Shown here piece after piece: positions 1 through 7,319 of a stretch of 63,227 nt of DNA. Every line of letters begins with the position of its first letter. Positions within the stretch are counted from its first letter, which is position 1. A program made the translations under genes and the position numbers. Source of the stretch: an uncultured Campylobacter sp. (GTDB lineage Bacteria > Campylobacterota > Campylobacteria > Campylobacterales > Campylobacteraceae); contig NZ_CAKZTI010000039.1 in assembly GCF_937921625.1 (NCBI RefSeq), positions 1 through 63,227 of the forward strand, given 5' to 3'. The notes under the pieces are model-generated. The model did not search any database, was not told where the DNA came from, and worked only from the letters and a program-made list of their open reading frames with translations.

Positions 1-115
1 GTAGGGCAGAATTTTGTGATTTTACGCAGAATTTTGCTAGTAAAAATTTTTGCCCGTCTCCTCTAGGCTAATCGGATACTGCCCGGTACCCAGCGAAACC
101 GATTGGTTTTTTGAT

Positions 116-880
116 TTATTTTGCAGGCGGCGTCCATAAATTTTTATTCCAAAGCTCCGCGCCCGAAATTCCTTTAATTCTAATCCAAGCGATAAGTTCT
201 AAAATTTCAGATAAAAGGATTACCGTAAGTGCGGCATAGCGGGCAGGTGCGCTGCCATACCACGACTGATCGACGTGTAGTATTTTAAAAAGTTTAGGAA
301 GCGCTCCCCAAATTAAAGTTATCACGGCGCAAATATAGAAAATTTTGCTTCCGCTTGCCTTGCCGAGCAAGTATAGTGTGGCGACCCGCTTCCAAAGAAC
401 GATGAGTGCCAGCATAATATTTGCGGTGCTCCAAAGAGCTATGATTTGAGATTTTCCGATCTCGAATATATGCTCCAAGCCTGCATAAAGCGCACCCATT
501 ACGCAATAAAAGGCTCCTTCGAAGGAGTTGCCGTTTTGCTGCAGAGCGTAATCCCAGATATCAAGACCGATATAATTTAGCGAATAACATAGCATCGCGC
601 CCAGCAAAGCGGCATATATCACGTAGGCAAAAAACATAGCGCGATACGTGTTAAAGACTTTGCTAGCGGAGATATCTGAGATCATTTTGGTCGCGGAGAG
701 CTTAAAGCTCATTGAAGTAAAAATCACGGCGACGATTGCGGTCGCGGCGGCGAAAAATCCTCTCATCGTAATATCATGCAAAAGCTCACAACAAGCCCAA
801 ATGATCAGGTAGCAGCAGATCGATAAAACGCTAGAGGTTATGCCGCGAAATTTTATGGCGTTTAAAGTATCGCGCTTCAT
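116..880 (-). CDS. Polytopic membrane protein of unknown function
   Basis: I do not recognise this 254-residue protein. It is strongly hydrophobic, with about six or seven membrane segments (roughly residues 15-35, 42-60, 80-102, 120-140, 148-168, 180-198 and 215-235) joined by short basic or polar loops, and it has no cleavable signal or obvious catalytic motif. The ATG at 880 is preceded by AAAGG about 6 nt upstream, which supports the start. It is divergent from the O-acyltransferase gene at 1225, with 344 bp between them. Its composition is ordinary for the window. An integral inner-membrane location is the only safe inference. Confidence 0.6.
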   Translation of the reverse strand: MKRDTLNAIKFRGITSSVLSICCYLIIWACCELLHDITMRGFFAAATAIVAVIFTSMSFKLSATKMISDISASKVFNTYRAMFFAYVIYAALLGAMLCYSLNYIGLDIWDYALQQNGNSFEGAFYCVMGALYAGLEHIFEIGKSQIIALWSTANIMLALIVLWKRVATLYLLGKASGSKIFYICAVITLIWGALPKLFKILHVDQSWYGSAPARYAALTVILLSEILELIAWIRIKGISGAELWNKNLWTPPAK

Positions 881-1224
881 TTTTTGCCTTTAGATTTTTA
901 AAATTTTATGGCGGATTATACTTGCGGGGTTTGAAATTTAAATAAATTTTAGAAACCCCGCGTTGCCAAATTTTAAAATTTCGCGCCGTAAGATCGCAAA
1001 ATTCTGTCTCACAAAAGCTCCGTGATAAAAAATTTGCGGCAAATTCTACATCCAAAGCGTTGCGCTATAAAGCCTAAATTTAGGCGGATTGCTCTATAAT
1101 TCATAATTTCATTTTGCCTTTCCGGTGTATCTTATGCAAAGCAGCCGATTTATAGCTTATCTATCGGCGTTTAGATCGCGGGCGAGTATGCGAATATGAA
1201 GTTTATAATGGATTTGGAGAATAG
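881..1224. promoter_or_regulatory. Divergent intergenic region; -10 box for the MBOAT gene
   Basis: This gap separates two divergent genes. A perfect TATAAT lies at 1204-1209, only about 15 nt before the ATG at 1225, with the ribosome binding site GGAG at 1216-1219. If the box is used the leader would be very short. The rest is AT-rich with AAATTTTAAAATTT-like stretches, and I see no RNA gene in it. Confidence 0.4.
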
Positions 1225-2682
1225 ATGCTTTTTAACTCATATGAATTTATATTTGCATTTTTACCAATAACATTTTTTATATATTTTTTCCTAAACAAAA
1301 GACGTTTAAGCGAGCTGTCAAAGGGATTTTTAGTCGCTTCATCGCTATTTTTTTACGCTTGGTGGAACATCGCGTATCTGCCTATAATCTTATGTTCGAT
1401 GATATTTAATTATTGTTTCGGAATGGAGCTAAATAAAAGTGATGCAAAAATTTCAAAAAAGGCGATCTTGATTGTCGCAATAGCTGCAAATTTAGCGCTA
1501 CTTGGATATTTTAAGTACTCGGACTTTTTGATCGATAATTTAAATTTTGCCTTTAATCTGCACATTCATAGTTTAAATTTACTCCTTCCGCTTGCAATTT
1601 CGTTTTTTACGTTTCAGCAGATCGCCTATCTAGTAGATTCATATAACGGGGGGGGCACTAAAGAATATAATTTTTTAAATTATTGCCTCTTTGTTACATT
1701 TTTTCCGCAGCTCATAGCGGGTCCAATCGTTCATCACAAGGAGGTTATGCCGCAGTTTGACAATCTTAAAAATAAAGTGCCAAATTATAAAAACATTGCT
1801 CTTGGACTTTTTGTATTTTCTTTAGGTCTATTTAAAAAAGTTCTCATCGCCGACACCTTCGCCGTTTGGGCGAGCAACGGCTTTGATAAGGCTGAAATTT
1901 TATCGCTAATAGAAGCGTGGGCGACCAGCCTCTCATATACCTTTCAGCTTTATTTCGATTTTAGCGGGTATTGCGATATGGCAATCGGAGCAGCACTTCT
2001 TTTTAATATCAAGCTTCCGATAAATTTTAATTCGCCGTATAAGGCTAGCGACATACAAGACTTCTGGCGCAGATGGCATATTACGCTAAGTAGGTTTTTA
2101 CGCGATTATGTTTATATACCGCTGGGCGGTAACCGCAAGGGTAGGGCGAGGACATATTTAAATTTAATGCTCACCTTTATAATAGGCGGCATTTGGCATG
2201 GGGCAGGCTGGACTTTTATATTTTGGGGGTTTTTACACGGATTGGCACTCATGATTCATAGATTTTGGCATAATTTAGGCTTTAGAATGAATAAAGTTCT
2301 AGCTTGGTTTATAACCTTTAACTTCGTAAATATTACCTGGGTGTTTTTTAGAGCTAAAGATTGGAGCGATGCGATAAAAGTATTAAAAGGAATGTGCGGG
2401 ATGAGCGGTGTGGTGTTACCGGATCCGCTCAGACATATTTTTAAATTTTTGCAGCATTTTAACGTAGAATTCGGAGGATACCTGATTCATATCGGAGGCA
2501 GACGCGATAGCATAATATGGCTATTAGTGGGATTTATCTTAATTCTATGCTGCAAGAATTCTATGCAGCTGCTCAACTCGCGTAAAGTAGAGAAATTTTA
2601 TATCGTAGCAGTTGCATTTTTGCTTCTTACGGCTTTATCAAATTTAAACACCGTATCGGAATTTTTATATTTTAATTTTTAG
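1225..2682 (+). CDS. MBOAT-family membrane O-acyltransferase (AlgI/PatA-like)
   Basis: This 485-residue polytopic protein belongs to the membrane-bound O-acyltransferase family. Hallmarks visible are DFSGYCDMAIG, the NFNSPYKASDIQDFWRRWH block, YIPLGGNRKG, and WHGAGW, which carries the expected catalytic His near residue 330. The length matches AlgI and PatA (480-520). Such proteins pass acetyl groups across the inner membrane to periplasmic glycans or peptidoglycan, with an SGNH-type partner doing the final transfer. The gene directly downstream looks like that partner. A run of eight G at 1648-1655 encodes Gly142-144, so the gene may switch phase; it is in the ON frame here. The substrate (peptidoglycan, LOS or another glycan) cannot be decided from sequence. 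Base composition is visibly more AT-rich than the hydrogenase region. Confidence 0.88.
   Translation: MLFNSYEFIFAFLPITFFIYFFLNKRRLSELSKGFLVASSLFFYAWWNIAYLPIILCSMIFNYCFGMELNKSDAKISKKAILIVAIAANLALLGYFKYSDFLIDNLNFAFNLHIHSLNLLLPLAISFFTFQQIAYLVDSYNGGGTKEYNFLNYCLFVTFFPQLIAGPIVHHKEVMPQFDNLKNKVPNYKNIALGLFVFSLGLFKKVLIADTFAVWASNGFDKAEILSLIEAWATSLSYTFQLYFDFSGYCDMAIGAALLFNIKLPINFNSPYKASDIQDFWRRWHITLSRFLRDYVYIPLGGNRKGRARTYLNLMLTFIIGGIWHGAGWTFIFWGFLHGLALMIHRFWHNLGFRMNKVLAWFITFNFVNITWVFFRAKDWSDAIKVLKGMCGMSGVVLPDPLRHIFKFLQHFNVEFGGYLIHIGGRRDSIIWLLVGFILILCCKNSMQLLNSRKVEKFYIVAVAFLLLTALSNLNTVSEFLYFNF
1648..1655 (+). repeat. G8 homopolymer tract (candidate contingency site)
   Basis: Eight consecutive G residues lie inside the acyltransferase reading frame. 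Tracts of eight or more G in Campylobacter are classic sites of slipped-strand phase variation in surface-structure genes. Gain or loss of one G would shift the frame after residue 142 of 485. Confidence 0.6.
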
Positions 2683-2690
2683 GAGATAGA

Positions 2691-3740
2691 GTGAGTTACA
2701 AAACTAAACTTAAATTTCTATTTTTAATACTCATCTGCTTCATCGCATATCACGCACTAATGTGGTTTTGCATAACAAAAGATATTTTTGATAGAAACGA
2801 TGGTATGATGATAGGCGATCTCGGCAGGTTGTCGTATAAGATAAGCTCGTATTTTCCTAGAAAAACGGCAGTAACCCTACCTAGAACTCATGATATTTTA
2901 GACTCAGATTTTAAAATAAAACAGGTGGATGTAATAACCATAGGCGATAGCTTTTCTAACGGCGGTGGGGGCGGACTAAACCCGTATTATCAGGACTATA
3001 TCCAAAGCGATAAGAATCTTACGGTTTTAAATATTCCGCTAATCAACGAAAACTATTACAAAACGCTATTTTCGCTCATAAATTCCGATCTATTGGAAAA
3101 ATTAAAGCCAAAATACATCATACTGGAATCTATCGAAAGACGAGCGGTGGATAGATTTGCCTTTGATTTGGATAAATTTAAAAACGAAAGATCAAATTTA
3201 ATAGCTCAAAAACGCGCCTCATCATATCTGCAAACCCCAAAGCCATTTTTTATAAACACGCTCAATTACAATAGTATTTTATATCGCATAGCTTACCGAT
3301 TCAACGATCATGCCTTTTTATCAAAAGTGTATTATCTGAAGCTAGACGGGGATTTCTTTACCTCCAAAGATCAAAGCGGGTTATTGTTTTATTATGAAGA
3401 TCTATATGGACTAGATAAATCAAATGCCGAAAATATCGCAGCGCTAAATAGAAATTTAAATGAAATACAGAAGCTCTTAGATGAATCAGGCATAAAACTA
3501 TATTTTATGCCGATGGTGGATAAATACGATCTGTATTACGATCATATTTTGGATAAGAAATATGGGAAGAGCAGCTTTTTTGAGCTGCTTCGTGGTGAGA
3601 GCAAGCAATATATATTCATAGATACTAAAGAAATTCTAAGCGAGCTGATAAAAAGCGGCGTAAAGGACGTGTATTTTTCCGACGATACACATATGAGTAC
3701 TATGGCGCTGAAAGAGATCATAGACAATATGGAATTTTAA
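2691..3740 (+). CDS. SGNH/AlgX-like membrane-anchored acyltransferase partner
   Basis: The 349-residue protein starts with GTG at 2691. AGGAG at 2681-2685 overlaps the stop of the upstream gene, so the two are translationally coupled. Residues 8-27 form a signal anchor. The motif TIGDSFSNGGG near residue 82 matches SGNH block I (Gly-Asp-Ser), and SDDTHMS near residue 328 matches the Asp-x-x-His block that supplies the acid and base in AlgX/AlgJ/PatB-type proteins. The likely role is periplasmic transfer of an acetyl group delivered by the MBOAT protein. Overall similarity to named families looks low, so the exact class is an inference from motifs and neighbourhood. Confidence 0.7.
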   Translation: MSYKTKLKFLFLILICFIAYHALMWFCITKDIFDRNDGMMIGDLGRLSYKISSYFPRKTAVTLPRTHDILDSDFKIKQVDVITIGDSFSNGGGGGLNPYYQDYIQSDKNLTVLNIPLINENYYKTLFSLINSDLLEKLKPKYIILESIERRAVDRFAFDLDKFKNERSNLIAQKRASSYLQTPKPFFINTLNYNSILYRIAYRFNDHAFLSKVYYLKLDGDFFTSKDQSGLLFYYEDLYGLDKSNAENIAALNRNLNEIQKLLDESGIKLYFMPMVDKYDLYYDHILDKKYGKSSFFELLRGESKQYIFIDTKEILSELIKSGVKDVYFSDDTHMSTMALKEIIDNMEF

Positions 3741-4171
3741 TTTAATTAATACTGATTTAAATTTCACGGCACCCGGCAGACTGGAGTAGTTATAAGAAAA
3801 ATAGATTGTTTCTTTGATAAGACGGAATTAACTTGTTTCAGAATTTTCACTGTTTTTATAAGGTCACGCAAGGGCGATTGTTTTTGATCCTAGCCTAAGC
3901 GATCAATCCTAAAGCCTCAGTTAAAATAGGCATTAGAATGGCTATATTAAATAAAAATGCAGTATCGTCATTAACCAAACGATAATAGTTTTTTGTCCAA
4001 GAATCTGATAAAATCTGAAAATGTGCTATAAAGGTTGAATTCCGAAAGAGGGCAAATAATCAATCTGCGAGTAAACGTAGGGCAATTTGGCTTTTACGCT
4101 AGTAAATTATGAAATTTTTTATTTTATCCTGCGCGACGTGTTCTATATCATAAAGTAAATTGACTTTAAAT
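3741..4171. other. Intergenic region, left flank of the integrated element
   Basis: These 431 bp hold no credible coding sequence, RNA gene or clear terminator that I can see. They lie between the SGNH-like gene and the dif-like recombination site, and are AT-rich like the adjacent genes. Confidence 0.4.
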
Positions 4172-4471
4172 TTAAAAGCTAAATGGAACGATAAGCAAGG
4201 CAGAATAAAACCTAATGATAGAAAATTTACATTTAATCTTTGGGTTCTTTAGGAGAGATATACGATAAATAGTATTGAGAAGCGCTACAATCCCTATAGT
4301 CTTAGATATCTTATATTGAAAACTATAATTTTCAAACTTTTGGTAATCTCCCGAATCCACAAGCTTGTAAAAGTTATGATATAATTCAGTCTCACAACTG
4401 ATAAAGAAGTAAAGGCTATCAATGCCCGGTAGCAATGAGTATCCCTTTGCTTCTTTGTCTGAAGCTTCCAT
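4172..4471 (-). pseudogene. N-terminal fragment of the element's Rep protein, cut by integration
   Basis: The frame opens with ATG at 4471, nine bases after the stop of the ribbon-helix-helix gene, and a strong GGGGG ribosome binding site fills that gap. Residues 1-50 belong to the element and include LLPGIDSLYFFI, which resembles the start of the replication initiation factor family (PF02486). At Glu47-Ser50 the frame crosses the 16-bp repeat at 4320-4335. Residues 51-99 are encoded by flanking DNA to the left and look unrelated. Across the repeat at 6360-6375 the same codons, GAA AAT TAT AGT, continue in frame into the larger rep fragment. I therefore read this as a rep gene split by integration. 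The 99-residue product is probably not functional. Confidence 0.7.
4310..4345. other. Left attachment site, dif/XerH-like dyad
   Basis: The core TTGAAAACTATAATTTTCAA has inverted arms TTGAAAA and TTTTCAA around the 6-bp centre CTATAA. TGAAAA, six bases, TTTTCA is the layout I recall for XerH/difH sites of Helicobacter and Campylobacter; I could not check this against a reference. The right part of this site (from 4320) is shared with the other end of the element. Confidence 0.6.
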
Positions 4472-4480
4472 TTTATCCCC

Positions 4481-4747
4481 CTATTCTTGCTTAGCCTTTT
4501 GTAATTCTATCTGCTCTCGCTCAAAATCAACGAGTTTCTGAGCCGTAGAAGCCAAAAGCTGATATAAATCATTAAACGTTAGGTTCTCGCCTTTAAAAAG
4601 CGTCTTAGCGTCCTCTAAAACGCTCTTAATCATATTCTGAATAAATGCAGATTTAGACATATTGAGATTTTTGCAATACCTATCGAGGTCATCGATAAGT
4701 TTTGCGTCCATACGCAGCATTAAATTCCTTTTCGGAGCTCTTTTCAT
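4481..4747 (-). CDS. Ribbon-helix-helix DNA-binding protein of the element
   Basis: This is an 88-residue protein. Residues 5-45 (KRNLMLRMDAKLIDDLDRYC, then NMSKSAFIQNMIKSVL) fit a CopG/Arc-type ribbon-helix-helix fold, and the tail (residues 60-88) is a Lys/Glu/Gln-rich helix that may form a coiled coil. The ATG at 4747 has AAGGA about 5 nt upstream. It is the first gene of a two-gene operon in the excised circle, directly followed by rep. A perfect palindrome at 4830-4851, about 85 bp upstream, is a natural operator. The likely role is copy-number control or autorepression of the operon. Plasmid and phage origin fits the AT-rich composition. Confidence 0.75.
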   Translation of the reverse strand: MKRAPKRNLMLRMDAKLIDDLDRYCKNLNMSKSAFIQNMIKSVLEDAKTLFKGENLTFNDLYQLLASTAQKLVDFEREQIELQKAKQE

Positions 4748-4829
4748 TTCCTTAAATCCTTTCTATGTAAAATTTATAAGGATTTTAGCATAGATAAGCA
4801 AATAAGAAACTTAAAAAGATAAGGGGTAT

Positions 4830-4851
4830 TTTTGATAATAGTTTATCAAAA
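4830..4851. promoter_or_regulatory. Perfect palindrome, candidate operator for the RHH protein
   Basis: The arms TTTTGATAA (4830-4838) and TTATCAAAA (4843-4851) are exact inverted repeats around TAGT. It lies upstream of the ribbon-helix-helix/rep operon, where an autorepressor site would be expected. Confidence 0.5.
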
Positions 4852-4949
4852 CATAGGCGTAAAATCGTGCGAAACTTAAGAGGTGCCGCAAAGTGCCGTG
4901 TAATGGTAGTTTGCTAAAGCATAGAACTGCATAATTATACGAGTAGCAG

Positions 4950-4973
4950 GGGGTGTATTACTAAGGACACCCC
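4950..4973. other. Short GC-rich inverted repeat in the element control region
   Basis: GGGGTGT (4950-4956) and ACACCCC (4967-4973) form a 7-bp stem with a 10-nt loop. There is no T-run beside it, so it is not a typical intrinsic terminator. It could be part of the replication or copy-control region. Confidence 0.3.
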
Positions 4974-5082
4974 TTAAACGAAAAACTTAAATAATTTCGA
5001 CTGAAATAATCGACCGATAGCTATCAATGACTTAAGATTTATTTAAGCATTAATTATAACCAAAACTTAAATTATTTAAATC

Positions 5083-5134
5083 ATCGATAATATTTACAAA
5101 AATTATACAAGTATCGGTAATAGTTACAGAAATT
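5083..5134. repeat. Pair of 22-bp iteron-like direct repeats
   Basis: Segments 5083-5104 and 5113-5134 share 19 of 22 positions and start 30 bp apart (ATCGATAATATTTAC and ATCGGTAATAGTTAC at their left ends). They lie in the non-coding half of the element, so Rep or RHH binding sites (iterons) are plausible. Confidence 0.4.
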
Positions 5135-5257
5135 TTAAAATAATTGGGGGTCTGCCTCTGCGCCGCTCGTCCTCTCGCGGCTAATCGGCAGCCCGCCATA
5201 TTAACAATTTTTTACCTTTTTTCAATCCGCCCAAATTTTAATATTATTTTTGCTAGA

Positions 5258-5354
5258 TCTGTCAAGACCAAGCATAAAACAAAACACTCATAAATTTTAA
5301 TCAGACAAGCGGTGTATGAGTGTTTTGTTTTATGTCCTGCGGAGTCTTGACAGA
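5258..5354. other. Large 97-nt hairpin, candidate replication origin or terminator of the element
   Basis: An 11-bp outer stem (TCTGTCAAGAC at 5258-5268 with GTCTTGACAGA at 5344-5354) and a perfect 20-bp inner stem (5273-5292 with 5315-5334) enclose a 22-nt loop. A 4/9-nt internal loop separates the two stems. It lies about 50 bp beyond the rep stop codon. Size and position fit a rolling-circle origin, a single-strand origin or a strong terminator. A chance origin is very unlikely. Confidence 0.65.
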
Positions 5355-5407
5355 ACGCAAAAAAATATTATTTGGTGCGTATGTGAAAAAAGGTAAAAAC
5401 TGCATAA

Positions 5408-6352
5408 TTATGCAAGGAAATCCCCTATATACTTCAAATCCCAACCATTTTCTTTGGCTTTCTGCAAGTATTTTATCATCTGACGCTTATGCCACTTCTC
5501 GCAGCCCACTTTAGAGCGCACGACGGTCATACGGTGAGGCAATGGAGCATCATACTCTAAACAACCAGCAACAACGCCAATCTTATCAAAATCACAATAA
5601 TTCATAATATCAAGCCAAAGAGGATGCTCCTTTAACCTAGACAAATTCCGACTTTCCTTATATTTGCGTATCTTTGCCACATCATCACCATAAAAGCTAA
5701 GGTTAGAAAACGTATTGCCAAATAAGCCCCTATAAAACGAAAATAGACTCGTGAGGGTTCTGACTCCACAACTCATTAAATAATCTCTTTTAAGCGTAAA
5801 TTCTGCGTTCCAAATAGGCTTTTCAAAGTCAAAGCCGTTTTGCAATAAATACTCTTTCTTGACTTGAGACGACAAAGTATCTAAACTCTTTTCAATCTCA
5901 AGCTTTTTATTATAAATTTTAAAATACAAAACGCTGTTTCTTGAGCCTAAATACAGAGTTTCAAGACCTAGACGGCTATTAATCTCAAAAATCTCGTGTC
6001 CTTTGCAACATTCTTCAGACACGTAAAATCTACCTGAAAAACATTCAGGCTTGCATTTTGAAAAATCATAACCGCCGATAAAACAATTAATATCTACCCT
6101 ACTTGGATACATCGTCATAAAATTAGCAGTAAGACCAAATGCAGATTTCAGAATATCTAATATCTTACCAATCGTGGACTTTATGCCATAGCTATAAATA
6201 GCCTCTCCATAAAGCTGAATATAGACATTATGAATGTGTTTCTGCTGCTCGGGATTTTTAAAAATAGCAGAACAGAGCTTAACGCAATCAGGGCTAGACA
6301 ACTCGAACTTATGCCCAATAACGCCGTTTTGCTTTGAACTAGTCTTACACAC
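5408..6352 (-). CDS. Replication initiation protein (PF02486-like), main C-terminal part of split Rep
   Basis: As it stands the frame begins with GTG at 6352 and gives 314 residues, but no ribosome binding site precedes it. The frame stays open upstream into the 16-bp repeat and stops just outside at 6395-6397. In an excised circle it would be continuous with the fragment starting at 4471, giving about 367 residues. Family features are YPSRVDINCFI (residues 82-92), the Rep-type Arg-x-Asp strand, and TLYLGSRNSVLYFKIYNKKLE (132-152), which matches the T-x-Y-x-G-S-R...YDK/NK core of plasmid, ICE and filamentous-phage initiators. The predicted role is nicking and initiation of rolling-circle replication of the element. 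In the integrated state it is probably unexpressed or truncated. Confidence 0.7.
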   Translation of the reverse strand: MCKTSSKQNGVIGHKFELSSPDCVKLCSAIFKNPEQQKHIHNVYIQLYGEAIYSYGIKSTIGKILDILKSAFGLTANFMTMYPSRVDINCFIGGYDFSKCKPECFSGRFYVSEECCKGHEIFEINSRLGLETLYLGSRNSVLYFKIYNKKLEIEKSLDTLSSQVKKEYLLQNGFDFEKPIWNAEFTLKRDYLMSCGVRTLTSLFSFYRGLFGNTFSNLSFYGDDVAKIRKYKESRNLSRLKEHPLWLDIMNYCDFDKIGVVAGCLEYDAPLPHRMTVVRSKVGCEKWHKRQMIKYLQKAKENGWDLKYIGDFLA

Positions 6353-6385
6353 GTAAGATAAACTATAATTTTCAAGTAAAAATCT
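6350..6385. other. Right attachment site, half dif-like
   Basis: AAACTATAATTTTCAA at 6360-6375 repeats the left end exactly. The right arm TTTTCAA is kept, but the left arm reads AAGATAAA instead of TTGAAAA, as expected if this arm came from the element's own degenerate attachment site. Joining the outer flanks of the two ends restores a symmetrical chromosomal site. Confidence 0.55.
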
Positions 6386-6661
6386 AATATGAAATTAACG
6401 TATAATTATATGAATAATTTCATGTATTTTTGACGCATTTGGTGTTTTTATCAATGGTTTTTATTAGAAGAATTTTTACATAAATCTATATTCAATAATT
6501 TATCTGTGACTTCAAATGAAATCAGTAGGACAAATGTGTTTTCTGTAAGAATCAAAATAGATGATATTTGAATTGGGTGGAAATGAAATTCTGCTTATGG
6601 CAAGAGCAAGAGTTTAAATTTGAAATATGAGAAGCTATCGCGCCAAGATGAGTGCCCTCTT

Positions 6662-7219
6662 TTATTCAATAACCAGGCGCATCAGATACATATCTTCGCC
6701 GTCGATCACGCTGATTTCGGAGCTTTTGCAGCGCGGGCAAGAAAAGTCGTTCTGCGTCAAATCCCCGCTAAAACCGCAGTTTTTACATTTTACGACGATT
6801 TCTTGGGTATGGATGATGAGATCCGCATTTTCGCAGACGGTACCTGCGCGAAAGACTTCGTAGCAGTTTTGCAAATAATGCGCTTCCACGCCGCTTAGCC
6901 GCCCTATTTTTACGTGCAGTTCCCTTATCTGCGGACTTTTTGCGATAGGTGTATCACAAAGCGTCTGCGGATTTGCATCCAAATTTTTATAAAAATCACC
7001 GTTTTTGCTGTTCGAGTCCGTATCCGCAACGCCCGTATTTTCGGTATTCTCGGTGCCTATGTTGGTATTTGCGAAATCCGTATTTTCATTGGCGGTATTG
7101 GCGATGTTACAGCGATTTTTATCGCCTTGCTGCGCCGCGCCTTTTTTCTTTGCTATTTCGGCGTTTAGCGCCTTTTCGCATAGCGCCACAATATCCGCTA
7201 CGATCGATAGTTCATGCAT
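6662..7219 (-). CDS. hypA: HypA, nickel insertion protein for [NiFe]-hydrogenase, with insertion
   Basis: HypA binds nickel through the N-terminal MHELS (His2) and zinc through two CxxC pairs, and with HypB delivers nickel to the hydrogenase large subunit. Here MHELSIVADIV begins the protein and the zinc site is Cys145/Cys148 and Cys161/Cys164 (KCKNCGF, CPRCKS). The length is 185 residues against about 115 usual. The excess is an Asn/Thr/Asp-rich segment at about residues 30-93, placed after helix 1. The core before and after it is intact, so activity is likely kept. ATG at 7219 follows AGAGG. It is the last gene of the hypBCDEA cluster. Confidence 0.92.
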   Translation of the reverse strand: MHELSIVADIVALCEKALNAEIAKKKGAAQQGDKNRCNIANTANENTDFANTNIGTENTENTGVADTDSNSKNGDFYKNLDANPQTLCDTPIAKSPQIRELHVKIGRLSGVEAHYLQNCYEVFRAGTVCENADLIIHTQEIVVKCKNCGFSGDLTQNDFSCPRCKSSEISVIDGEDMYLMRLVIE

Positions 7220-7319
7220 TTTTACCTCTAAATTTTACGATCTCGCCGTATTTTGTGCGAAATTTTGTTGTAAATTTAAAAACGCGCCCTGAAATTTAGG
7301 CTTAAATTTGCACGCAAAT

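Larger units (their letters stand above)
4320..6375. mobile_element. Integrated plasmid-like element with dif/Xer-type ends and split rep
   Basis: The direct repeat AAACTATAATTTTCAA occurs at 4320-4335 and 6360-6375, so the repeat-to-repeat unit is 2040 bp. In minus-strand order the element carries a ribbon-helix-helix gene, the N-terminal part of a rep gene running off the left end, the main part of rep entering from the right end, a large hairpin and a non-coding control region with a palindrome and iteron-like repeats. The two parts of rep are in the same frame across the shared repeat, so a circle would encode one intact Rep. The left repeat lies within a dyad, TTGAAAA-CTATAA-TTTTCAA. The right one keeps only the TTTTCAA arm, as is usual for elements that exploit host Xer recombination at dif. 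There is no integrase gene inside. The segment is clearly more AT-rich than the hydrogenase genes. Confidence 0.75.

Noticed and set aside
65..75. The 10-mer GGCTAATCGG near 66 is also present near 5178 inside the element, each followed by a GCCCG-like phrase.
   Set aside because: The shared part is short and the flanks do not align well enough to call an attachment site or repeat family.
101..120. AACC/GGTT followed by TTTTTT as an intrinsic terminator.
   Set aside because: The stem is only four pairs and no upstream gene in the right direction is in the window.
5320..5514. Open frame on the plus strand running out of the hairpin's right arm.
   Set aside because: It overlaps the hairpin and the end of rep on the opposite strand and has no family features.
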